Part shown: piece after piece, positions 42,550 through 54,150 of the stretch | Layout: each line of letters begins with the position of its first letter | Position numbering within the stretch: the stretch's first letter is position 1 | Assembly: GCA_965263245.1 (NCBI GenBank) | Contig: CBDHHR010001146.1 | Span: forward strand, 558,001-622,000 | Length of the DNA stretch: 64,000 bases | Direction of reading: 5' to 3' | Source of the DNA: DT-68 sp965263245 | GTDB lineage: Bacteria > Bacillota_I > Bacilli_A > Mycoplasmatales > Metamycoplasmataceae | Program-made: the position numbers and the translations under genes | The notes under the pieces: model-generated | What the model saw: only the letters and a program-made list of their open reading frames with translations | What the model was told of the DNA's origin: nothing | Databases searched by the model: none

Positions 42550-43908
42550 TTAATATAAATATTTATTTAAATCATCTAAATGGATTTCTTTTTGACTCAT
42601 ATCGTCTCTAAATCTTATGGTAACTTTATTTTCTTTTTCGGTTTCATCAATAACTGTTAAAGCAAATGGTGTTCCGATAGCATCCTGTTTTCTGTAACGT
42701 TTTCCGATCGAACCGGTTTCATCATAAAATGTTGAAATATTTTGGGATAAAAGTTTTTCATAAACTTTTTTTGCAACATTTGAATGAACCTTTTTAACAA
42801 GCGGAAGCACTGCAACTTTGTACGGAGCAATTTTTTTGTCTAATTTTAAAATAACTCTTTTTTCGTTGTTTTTTAATGTTTCCATTTCAAAAGCATCAAC
42901 TAAAAGTGCAAGCATTAAACGGTCAACTCCAATTGAAGGCTCAATTACATAAGGAGTATAAACTTCATTTTTAAAAGGGTCTTTATAATTGAGCAATACT
43001 TCTGAATGTTTTGAATGTGTTTTAAGATCATAATCACCTCTGTTGGATATACCAATTAATTCTCCTCAACCAAAAGGAAATTTATATTCAATATCAACTG
43101 TTTTTTTTGCATAATGAGAAAGATCTTCTTTTTTATGTTCTCTTAGTCTAATGTTTTTTTCTTTAAGACCAATTAAAAAAATAAAATCTTTAATTTTTTT
43201 AATAAAACTATTAAACTCTTTTTGGTCTTGACCAGGTTTTACAAAATATTCAATTTCCATTTGTTCAAATTCTCTAGTTCTAAATATAAAATTTTTGGGA
43301 GTAATTTCGTTTCTGAATGATTTTCCAATTTGAGCTATACCAAAAGGAATTTTTAATTTGAAAGTTTTTTGAACGTTTAAAAAATTAATGAAGATACCTT
43401 GGGCGATTTCCGGTCTTAAATAAACTTTAGATTTTGAATCTAACAACGGACCTTGAGCAGTTTCAAACATTAAATTAAATTGTTTAATACTACTTCAATT
43501 AGTTTTTTTTCCATCAAATTCTTTAACGTTATTTTTAATTCATTTTTCCGTTTGTTCAACTGTTAAAGCATTGACATCAACTGAAGAATCAACCTCTTCG
43601 ATTAATTTATCTACTCTGTAACGTTTTTTGTTAATTTTATTTTCAATTAAAAGATCAATAAAGTTTAAAGTGTGACCAGAAGCTTCTCATACTTTGTTGT
43701 TTAAAATTATTTTTGAATCTAAACTAACAATGTTACTTTTTTTAGTAATAAATTCTTTTCACCAAATGTCTTTAACGTTTTTAATCATTAGTGAACCGAG
43801 CGGACCATAATCCCATGTGTTAGATAATCCACCATATATTGATGAACCTTGGTAGACATACCCGGTTTCTTTTAAATGAATTACTAATTTATTCATTTTG
43901 TCTTTCAT
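42550..43908 (-). CDS. glyS: Glycyl-tRNA synthetase
   Basis: 452 residues, alpha2 class II type. Motifs: GSSIYGGLSNTWDYGPLG near the N-terminus, LRPEIAQGIFINF (motif 2 region), RNEITPKNFIFRTREFEQME, PYVIEPSIGVDRLMLALL (motif 3) and the C-terminal anticodon-binding domain (PLVKKVHSNVAKKVY). Charges tRNA-Gly. AGGAG lies before the ATG. It is the only housekeeping gene inside the 30-kb surface-gene block, and its 3' end has been co-duplicated with the neighbouring surface gene. Confidence 0.95.
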
Positions 43909-44020
43909 TTTTTCTCCTTTAAAACCTAATTAAGAAAATAAACATTAAAAAAATTAGAATAAGATTAATATTTTAAGATTATAAAATATGTAACAAACAT
44001 CTAATTTTTTAATTTAATTA

Positions 44021-47000
44021 TTAACTTAAATGTTTTACCTTTAACATTAAAGTTACTACTTCACTAGCATTATCTGTATATTGAACTATAAATGGTTTTG
44101 GTAGATCACCTTTTGTAAGCGAAGCTGTATTATTACTACTACTTATTGCTAATTCATTCAATAACTGATCTTTTCATGTTCAAGGATCTTTTGCTTTTAG
44201 TTGGTTTTTAATTGCATCAAAAATCTTCTCTGCAGTATTTAAAGTAGCAGTTGATGAAGGAATATTAATCTTTCTTGCTTCATCGTTTCTAACAATTAAA
44301 AAGTAATTATAAATTGCTAAACCATTTGATAAATGACGTACAAATAATTTTATTTCTTTTTCTTCATCTTCATTAAATTGATAACGAACTTTAAAAAAAC
44401 TATATCCGGGTGAACCTTTAGTTAATCTAAAAGTTTGATTATTACGAGATGTTAAAATAATATCTTTTGTAACAGTTCAGACTTTTGAATCTCTACTAAC
44501 AAGAATATCTTTAATTGCATTTAAAATATCACGTGGATTTGCTATGTTAATTCACGAAGGAATATTAAAATATTTATTATCATCATCTGTAAAATATTTT
44601 TGAATTGTTTCACCTTTTGAATATTTTTTTACATTAATAGTTATTTCTTGTTCGTTAGGAGTTTTACCATATTTAATAACAATGTCTTTTGCAGCATCCA
44701 AGTTATTAATATTTTGATTTTCTTTTAAAGTAATTTCGTTTAATAAAGTCGTTGTTCAAAAATCTGGATTAGCAAAAAATAAAGCTTTTTTAATTGCTGT
44801 TAAAACACCATTATCATCTAGATTTTTATAACTTGAATCTATAGTGGGTGATTCATATGGTGCACCCATAATTTTATTATCTTCACTTGAAAAATAAGAA
44901 TTAATTTTTTCAAAAAGTGTTTGATTTTTTTGAACTTTGAAAGAATAAACTTCACCTTTTAAAATTGATGTTAAAGCATTTTGAGTAGAAATTTTAAAGA
45001 TTTCAATATCTACTCCAACTCCGATAGTTGTAATTATTTCATCTTGGTTTGCTTTTAATCTTATGTCAAATCCTGCTGGTGGAAGCACAAAAGGATATGA
45101 TTCTTTAATTGCTTTAATGATAGAAGCTTTATTTTGCTCTAATGTTGTTCCGCTTGCAGAATCAATTTTTATTAATATTTTAGTAATTGATGGATTATTA
45201 AAACTATCTTTATAACTATCTATTAGAACGTTTTTATAATTATCTGATATTGTTTCATCACTAGTTTTTGTTCTTTTAACTTTTCAATTAGTAACATCTA
45301 CTGAAGGAGCATCTCCTTTTGAAAGAGTTATTATAAAGCCAATTCCGTTTCCGGTGTCAATAATATCTTCATCTATTGCATCAGCTTTTGCTTCAATTGT
45401 TACTCCGTCTAAAACACTTGGTCCAAGTATTTTTTTAATTTCTGCAACAATTTTTTCAGGAACTCCACTATCTCCAACTTTTGCTTGAACGTTTTCAATT
45501 GTTACAAGTTTTGGACTATGAACAACACTAAGAATTCTTTGAACACCATTAATTGAATCAGCATCTAGTTCAAATTGAGGTTTTGTTCTTATAACTTTTC
45601 AATCAATAATATTTACTGGTTGACCACTTCCTTTTGAAAGCGTTATTATAAATTCTGTTCCACCTCCATAATCAATAATATTTCTATCATCACTATCAGC
45701 TTTTATTTCAATTGTTACGTCATTTAAATTAGCTGGTTTAATTATTTTTTTAAGTTTTGCAAGAATTTTATTAGCAACTCCTTCGTCTCCAACTTTTGCT
45801 TCAACATTTATAATTGTTACAAGTTTTGGATCTTCTTTATCAAGAATCGCCTTAACATTATTGATAAATTCAGTATCTAGTTCAGATTGAGGTTTTGTTC
45901 TTATAACTTTTCAATTTCTAACTTCTTCTGAAGCACTTCCTTTTGAAAGTGTCATTATAAATCCTGTTCCTTCACCAGTATCAATAATGTCTCCATTAGT
46001 AGCATCAGCTTTTACACCAATTGTTACACCCGCTAAATTACTTGGTCCAATTGCTTTTTCAAGCTCTGCAACAATTTTAGCAGGAACTCCAACATCTTCA
46101 ACTTTTGCTTGAACGTTTTCAATTGTTACAAGTTTTGAACCTTTTTCTTCAACAATTTTTTTAACACTGTTAACTGAATCAGTATTTTGTTCAGACGTTG
46201 GTTTTGTTCTTATAACTTTTCAATCTCTAATTTCTTCTGAAGCACTTCCTTTTGAAAGTGTTATTATAAATCCTGTTCCGCTTCCAGTGTCAATAATATC
46301 TCCATTGGTAGTATCAGCTTTTACCTCAATTGTTACTCCTTCTAAATTACTTGGTCCAATTGCTTTTTCAACTTCTGACACAATTTTAGTAGGAACTCCT
46401 ACTACTCCAACTTTTGCAACAGCATTTTCAATTCTTACAAGTTTTGAACTTTTATCATCAAGAATTTTTTTAACACTGTTAACTGAATCAGTATTTTGTT
46501 CAGACGTTGGTTTTGTTCTTAAAACTTTTCAATCTCTAATTTCTTCTGAAGCACTTCCTTTTGAAAGTGTTATTATAAATCCTGTTCCGCCTCCAGTGTC
46601 AATAATATCTCCATTAGTAGTATCAGCTTTTACCTCAATTGTTACTCCTTCTAAATTACTTGGTCCAATTGCTTTTTCAACTTCTGACACAATTTTAGCA
46701 GGAACTCCTGCTGCTCCAACTTTTGCAACAGCATTTTCAATTCTTACAAGTTTTGAACTTTTATCATCAAGAATTTTTTTAACACTGTTAACTGAATCAG
46801 TATTTTGTTCAGACGTTGGTTTTGTTCTTAAAACTTTTCAATCTCTAATTTCTTCTGAAGCAATTCCTTTTGAAAGTGTTATTATAAATCCTGTTCCAAG
46901 ACCAGTATCAATAATGTCTTCGTTTGCACTATCAGCTTTTACCTCAATTGTTACTCCTTCTAAATTACTTGGTCCAATTGCTTTTTCAACTTTTGACACA

Positions 47001-48466
47001 ATTTTAGCAGGAACTCCAACGTCTCCAACTTTTGCTTCAGCACTTTCAATTGTTAGAAGTTTTGAACTTTTATCATCAAGAATTTTTTTAACACTGTTAA
47101 CTGAATCAGTATCTTGTTCAGATTGAGTTTTTGTTCTTGTAACTTTTCAATCACTAATTTCTTCTGAAGCAATTCCTTTTGAAAGTGTTATTATAAAGCC
47201 AATTCCAGGCTCAACATTAGGAATATTTGCATCTGTACTATCAGGTTTTACACTAATTTTTACTCCTTCTAAATTACTTGCAACAATCGCTTTTTCAAGC
47301 TCTGCAACAATTTTAGCATTAGCTAAAGCATCTCCAACTTTTGCTTCAGCACTTTCAATTGTTAGAAGTTTTGAACTTTTATCATCAAGAATTTTTTTGA
47401 CACTGTTAACTGAATCAGTATTTAATTGATCTAATGATAATTCCTCTGCTGGTTTTCTTCTTTTAACTTTTCAATCACTAATTTCTTCTGAAGCACTTCC
47501 TTTTGAAAGTGTTATCATAAAGCCTGTTCCGTCTCCAGTGTCAATAATATCTCCATTAGTAGTATCAGCTTTTACCTCAATTGTTATTCCTTCTAAATTG
47601 CTTGGTCCAATTGCTTTTTCAACTTCTGACACAATTTTAGTGGCAACTCCAGCATCTCCAACTTTTGCTTGAGCACTTTCAATTGTTACAAGTTTTAAAC
47701 TTTTATCATCAAGAATTTTTTTAACACTACTAACTGAATCAGTATCTTGTTCAGATTGAGTTTTTGTTCTTTTAACTTTTCAATTAGCTATTTCTACTGA
47801 TTGAGCAGTTCCTTTAGAAAGAGTTATTATAAATCCTGTTCCAAGACCAGTATCAATAATGTCTCCGTTTGCACTATCAGCTTTTACGCTAATTGTTACT
47901 CCATCTAAATTACTTGTTCCAATTGTTTTTTCAACTTCTGACACAATTTTAGCAGGAACGCCAGCATCTTCAACTTTTGAAATAGCATTTACAATTGTTA
48001 CAAGTTTTGAACTTTTATCATCAAGAATTTTTTTAACATTGTTAATTGAATCAGTATCTGATTCAACCTTAGTTTTAGATTTTTTAGCTTTGAATCCGGT
48101 TACTTCTTTAGTAATTGTTAACTTTTTAACAACTAAAGTAACGTTAGTTCCTTGAAGTGTAAGATTTTTAGGATCATCTTTAACTTCTAAAGTTACACCA
48201 CTAGGAATTGAAGGAAAGTTATCTAAGTTTTTGATTGCACTAAGAATAGAACTTTTATTTTTAGTAACACTTCCAGAAGTTTCTTTAATTGTTACTTCCT
48301 TTGGTGTTAATTTTTTTAATTTTTCAACGTAATCATCAACTGTTTTTTGGTCTGTTTCTTGGTTATTTTCTTCATTTTCACTAAATAAAAAAATAGGAAC
48401 AAGAGTAGCAGCAATTAGTACTCCTATACTTATTGTTCCTAAAATAATTTTTTTACCTTTTTTCAT
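44021..48466 (-). CDS. Giant modular surface protein with nine 103-residue modules
   Basis: 1481 residues. Start MKKGKKIILGTISIG, anchor without cysteine. It has one VDDYVEKLKKLTPKEVTIKETSGS-type module, then nine modules with xTDSVNSVKKILDDKSSKL, EKAIGPSNLEGVTIEVKADT and TGFIITLSKGSASEEI signatures. The C-terminal block is as in 34234 and 39246, ending KVKHLS. Modules between 46192 and 47118 are almost identical at DNA level. Repeat number is the main difference from the gene at 39246 (nine versus five). Promoter CTTATAATTAAAA with AAAAGGAG before the ATG. Confidence 0.85.
46192..47118 (-). repeat. 309-bp in-frame tandem repeat units
   Basis: The word cagacgttg recurs at 46192, 46501 and 46810, exactly 309 bp apart, with nearly identical sequence between. 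Each unit codes one 103-residue module, giving a ready substrate for unequal recombination. Confidence 0.8.
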
Positions 48467-48680
48467 GTTTTTTCTCCTTTTGCGGGTTTTTAATTATAAG
48501 ATTCATAAATTAATTAAAAAGTTTTTGATTGCTTATAATAATAAAATTATAAAATAAAAAATAGTTTATTTTATAGAAAAATAAATGTTTAAATCTAAAT
48601 TATTAATTTGATAACCTAAAATTTTTTACTTATTCATTAATTTTTTGACGATTAAATATTTAATAAATATTGTTTTTTTG

Positions 48681-48714
48681 AAAAAAAAAAAATGTAAAAA
48701 TTAACATTTTTTTT
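48681..48714 (-). terminator. Terminator of the gene at 48741
   Basis: On the minus strand AAAAAAAATGT-TAATTTTT-ACATTTTTTTT followed by more T: an 11-bp stem and T-run about 30 nt after the stop codon. Confidence 0.6.
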
Positions 48715-48740
48715 AACTTTATTAATATAGAATTTATAAA

Positions 48741-51700
48741 TTAATTAGAATCAGGAGGATTTTCTAAATGAGTAACTGAAAGTGTTACGTACTCTGCAGT
48801 GTACTCTGTTTGAAAACCTACTTGAATTTTAACTTTTATATTTTGAGCAGTTTCTCCTATAAATGAATTGTAAACATGATCATTTGCTACTGTTACATAA
48901 GCTTTTTTAGTATCATCAAATAAAGCTGAATCATCTGCTTTTAAAGCTTCTTGAATTGCAGCAGTTAATTGATCATTGTCTAAAATTGCTGTTGTGCTTG
49001 GTATAGATAAATCTTTTTTACCAGCTTGAGCAAAATAATCAATAATTGCTTGCGCATCAGCACTTCTTTTAACAATTCAAACTATATTTCCGCCTATTCC
49101 GCCAACAATTTTATATTCAAACAATTCTGCTGTTCCTGGAGCAAGAGAACTAGCTCCGTTATTTCTAATTTGAATTAAATTCTTTTGTTGAGAAGTTAGA
49201 TTGTCTCCAATAGCATTTTTTAAAGCATCAAGAATTTCTACACGATTTGATGTTGGTGTTGTATCAGAAATGAAAAATCTATAATTAGTATCAAAATAAC
49301 CATTAACAGCATCAAAACCTGCAGTGTTATGCATAATTGAAAGTGTTATAAATTCTGGTGTTTCAGAACCTTTTTGGATTTTAACATTTACATTTTCAGC
49401 AGTTCCTTGTGTTAGTCTGCTATAAGTATAATCACTTGGTAGTGTTACATAAAGTTTTTTAGTATCATCAAATAAACTAGAATCATCTGCTTTTAAAGCT
49501 TCTTGAATTGCAGTTGTTAATGTAGCTTTATCTGAAATTGTTGTTGCACTTGGAATTATTAATTTCTTTTTATTTCTTTGAGCAAAATAATTAATAATTG
49601 CTTGCGCATCAGCACTTCTTTTAATAATTGAAAATGTAATTTCACCTCTTCCGCCATCAACTATATAAGTAATAGATGTTTTTGCTCCATCGACAAGCGA
49701 TTGAACTGGATTAGGTTTTTGTATGTTGTCAATTAAATTTATTTGTGAATTAGTTAATTCACCAGCAATTACATCACTAAAAGCATTTCGAATTTCTCCA
49801 GTACTTGATGTTCGAGTTGAATGAGGAATAAAAAATTCTCGATTAGTGCTAAAATAATTAATAACTGTCTCAAAATCACTAGTGTTATGCATAATTGAAA
49901 GTGTTATAAATTCTGGTGTTTCAGAACCTTTTTGAATTTGAACTTTTACATCTTTAGCAGTTCCTTTTGTTAGTGTGCTATAAGCATAATCACTTGCTAC
50001 TGTTACATAAAGTTTTTTAGTATTATCAAATAAAACAGGATCATCTAGGAATAAAGTTTCTTGAATCGCATTTGTTAATGAATTATTGTCTAAAATTTCT
50101 CTTGCGCTTGGTATAGATAAATCTTTTTTACCAGATTGATCAAAATAATTAATAATTGCTTGCGCATCGGCACTTCTTTTAGTAACTAATAATGTAACAT
50201 CATTTCCACCTGTTATTCCAAAAGAAATAGAATTTTCAACTCCTTCAACAAGAGATACAGATCCGCTTAAGGTAATTAAAGTTTTTTGATCATTATCAAG
50301 ATTAGTTCCAAGTGCATTAATAACTGCCGTTAAAATTTCTGAATTTGAAGTTGTTGAAGTTGAATGAGGAATAAAAATTTTATTATTTCCTGGTATTGAA
50401 AAATAATCTTCAACTATTTCAACATCATTTTTAAAATGTGTAACTGAAAGTATTATAAATTCTGGTGCTTCAGAACCTTTTTGAATTTTAACCTTTACGT
50501 TTTTAGCAACTCCTTTTGTAAATGGACCATAAACATGATCTTCTGCTACTGTTACATAAGCTTTTTTAGTATCATCAAATAAAGTTGAATCATCTGCTTT
50601 TAAAGCTTCTTGAATTGCACTTGTTAATGTATTATTATCTGAAATTTCTGTTGCGTTTGGTATAGATAAATCTTTTTTACCACTTTGTGCAAAATAATCA
50701 ATAATTGCTTGTGCATCGCTAGTTCTTTTAGTAACTAATAATGTAAAGGTTTCACTTCCAAAATCATACTCAATAGAAGTTTCTTCTCCAGCAGTAAGTG
50801 AAGTTGGTTGACCGCTTTTGAAAGTAAATAATTTTTTTGTTTCATTTGTAGCTTTATCACCAATAACATTTTTAACAGCCATTAAAATTTCTTCAGCATT
50901 TGTTGTTGAAACTGAATGGGGAATAAAAATTTTATCATTAACTTGAGCTAAATAATCTTGAATTTCAGTAATGCTTTCAGCATTTGTAAGACTTCTTTTA
51001 ACAAAAAGTTGAAAAGAAGATCCTGCTCCGTCAAATTCAGCTACTGCAGAACCTTTTTTAAGTTGAAGAACAATCGGAATTCCCTCTTTTGTAATTGCTG
51101 TTGAATCATCTTTAATGTCAAGTTCAATTTTAGCTAATGTTAAAGCTGCATCACTTAATAAATTGTTTTCACCAAAACTAGTGTTAGTATGTTCTTTTAA
51201 TTTAGTAAGAATTGCGCTTTTATTATCTGTAACACTACCACTACTACTTTCGATTTTTAAATATTTAAAATTTGGATTAAAAGTATCAAATATTCCAAGT
51301 GCTGCAAGAAGAGTTACTTTATAAAAATCTACTCTCTCTTGGTCTGTTGCACTTCTGATAGCGCTAAAACCTTGAACTTCTTTATTTACTGAACCTTTTT
51401 TAACAATTAAAGTAATTGGAATTTCTTGAAGTGTAAGACTTGTAGCATCATCCTTAACATCTAAAGTTACATCATTAGGTAACTTCGGAAAGTCTTTTAA
51501 AGCTTTTAAAGAAGTTACAATTTCAGATTTTTTACCTGTAATTGTACCGGTAATTGAAGGAATTTGCACTTCTTTTGTGGCAAATGCTTCTAATTTTTTA
51601 GCATAATCATCTACCATCTCTTGATCTGTAAAACTTCTAACTTTAAAACCTTTTATTTCAATATTAGTTTCACCATCTTTTTTTACTATTAACGTAACAT

Positions 51701-52022
51701 CAACTTCTTTGTTGCTAACGATTTTTGTAGCATCATCTTTAACTTCTAAAGTAATGCCTTTAGGAAGGGTTGGGAAATTTGTTAAAAGTTTTATTGCTGC
51801 TAAAATTTCTGCTTTTTTATCCGTAACACTTTCTGTATTTAAAGCAATAATTTTTACTACTTTTTCTGACAATGCTTTTAATTTATTGCTGTAAACAACA
51901 TTGTCTTTTTCAACTGTTTTTTCATCTTTTTTTTGGTTTATTAGAACAATCGGAATTACCGTTGCCGCAACTAATGCTGCTGTACCTAATGTTCCTAAAA
52001 TAATCACCTTTTTTCTTTTCAT
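48741..52022 (-). CDS. Modular surface protein with alternating IPH/IPSAT modules
   Basis: 1093 residues. Start MKRKKVIILGTLG, hydrophobic anchor without cysteine. The N-terminal part (about 40-330) has three modules of the TKEVQIPS/VTLDVKDDATSLTLQ type. The rest alternates two half-modules of 110-115 residues: one with EIxxYF...FIPHSxSTT, and one with AQAIIDYFAQSGKKDLSIPSATEI...EALKADDS-LFDDTKK-YVTVA (four of each). It ends THLENPPDSN. It is closely related to 52191-54038. GGAG lies 14 nt upstream of the ATG. Confidence 0.85.
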
Positions 52023-52190
52023 AATTTTTTATGCTCCTTTAGTTAATTTTTAATCATTATAAAGATTTATTAATAATTAAAATCTTTTTCTTTCTTTATA
52101 ATATAGAAATTATAAAATAAAAATTTGTTTTTAAAGCATAAAAAAATAAATAAAATTATTTTTTAATAGTTTCAAAAATATTAAAAAACA

Positions 52191-54038
52191 CTAAGAATTT
52201 AAATGGGTTACTAAAAGTGTTATAAATTCTGGTGTTTCAAAAGGTTTTTGAATCTTAACCTTGACATCTTTAGCAATTCCTTTTACAAAAGGACTATAAA
52301 CATAATCTCTTGCTATTTCAACATAGGTTTTTCTAAAATCATCAAACATAACATTATTAGCTTTATTTAAAGCATTCTGAACTAAAATGTTTAAATCACC
52401 TTTGTTTGCTATTGTAACTGAACCCGGGATGGATAATTCTTTATTACCATTTTGTGCAAAATAATCAATGATAGACTGGGTATCGCTTGTTCTTTTAGTA
52501 ACTAACAGTGTAACTTCATTTCCGCCCGTTAGTCCAAAAATAATAGAAGTTTCTCTTCCTTCTTCAAGAGAATCAACATTTTCTAAAGTAATTAAAGCTT
52601 TTTGTTCACCATCAAGATTATTCCCGATTGCATTTTTAACAGCTGTTAGAATTTCTAAAGCTGATGATGTTGCTGTTAAATGAGAAATAAAAATTTTCTT
52701 GTTTTTTACTACTGAAAAATAATCATTAATGATTTTAAAATTATCTTTTTGTAAATGGGTAACTGAAAGTGTTATAAATTCTGCTTCTTCAGAGCCTTTT
52801 TGAATTTTAACCTTTATGTTTTGAGCAACTCCTTTTGTAAATGGATTATAAACATAATCTTCTGCCAGTGTTACGTAAGTTTTTTTAGGACCATCAAATA
52901 AAGCAGGATCATCTAGTTTTAAAGTTTCTTGAATCGCGTTTGTTAACGAAGCTTTATCCAAAATTGTTGTTGTGTAGGGAATAAATAAATCTTTTTTATT
53001 AGCTTGATTAAAGTAATCAATAATTGCTTGCGCATCGCTAGTTCTTTTAATAATTGAAAGTGTAAAGCTTTCACTTTCAATACCATAATCAATCGAAACC
53101 GCTTGTCCTTCGCTAAGTAAAGTTGTTTGACCAGCTTTGATAGTAAATAAATTTTTGGTTTCTTTGCTAACGTTATCATTCATAGCTTTTTTAACAGCTG
53201 TTAAAATTTCTTCACCAGTTGAAGTTAAAGCTGAATTAGAAACAAAAAGTTTATTGTTAACTAAAGATAAATAAGTTTTAATTTCCGAAACGCTTTCGCT
53301 CTTTGTAAGGGTTCTTTTAACAAAAAACTGGAACGAATCATTTGCGCCGTCAATTTCTGATATTGCTAAATCTTTTTTGAATTGAACAACAAGCGGAATT
53401 CCTTCTTTTGTAATTTTGCTTTGATCGTTTTTAACATCAATTGTAGCACCAAAATAAGAAAAAACATCATTTGGTAATTTTTCTTTTAATTTATTAAGAA
53501 TGTTTTCTTTATTTTCGGTGATGCTACCACTATCATTGGAAATTTTTAAAAATTTAAAATTTTTATTAAATTTTTGTTGTTTTAAAAATTTTTGAAGATA
53601 ACGTTTTTTTAGAAAATCTACTATTTTTTGATTTTCTACACTTATAACTTTAAAGCCTTTTACTTCAATGCTTGTTTCACCTTTTTGTTTTACTATTAAC
53701 GTAATATCAGTTCATTTATTGTTTAAAATTTTTGTAGAATCTTCTTTAACTTCTAAAGTTATATTAGGAGGGAGTTTTGGAAAATTTTTTAAAGATTTTA
53801 GTTCTTTTAAAATTTCTGCTTTTTTGTTTGTAATTGTATCTGAGTCAACAATTTTTAATAATTTTTCTGGTAAAGCTTTTAACTTATTAGCGTAAATAAC
53901 AACGGGTTTTTCAATTATTTTATTATCCTTTTTATTTATTACAAAAACAGGAATTACAATCGCAGAAACTAAAATGGTTGCACCTAATGTTCCTAAAATA
54001 ATGAATTTTGTTTTTTTGTTATTTTTAAAAATTTTCAT
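52191..54038 (-). CDS. Modular surface protein, shorter relative of the 48741 gene
   Basis: 615 residues. Start MKIFKNNKKTKFIILGTLG, anchor without cysteine. It has one N-terminal LKALPEKLLKIVDS module, a second with FLKISNDSGSITENKEN, then two pairs of the alternating half-modules (SEIKTYLSLVNNKLFVS / AQAIIDYFNQANKKDLFIP and IINDYFSVVKNKKIFIS / SIIDYFAQNGNKELSIP). It ends FITLLVTHLNS. Compared with its neighbour it has lost one N-terminal module and two pairs. No clear Shine-Dalgarno stands before the ATG. Confidence 0.82.
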
Positions 54039-54150
54039 TTTATATCTTGTTTTAATTGTATTATATATTATTTTTTATTATGTTTAAAAACACAAAAGTT
54101 TAATGTAAAAACTTAAATTAATAAAAATTAATGATTTTAAATTTTTTTGT

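Noticed and set aside
36002..47126. Long plus-strand open frames opposite the modular surface genes
   Set aside because: They are antisense shadows of repetitive minus-strand modules: hydrophobic nonsense translations with no ribosome-binding sites, repeating with the module period.
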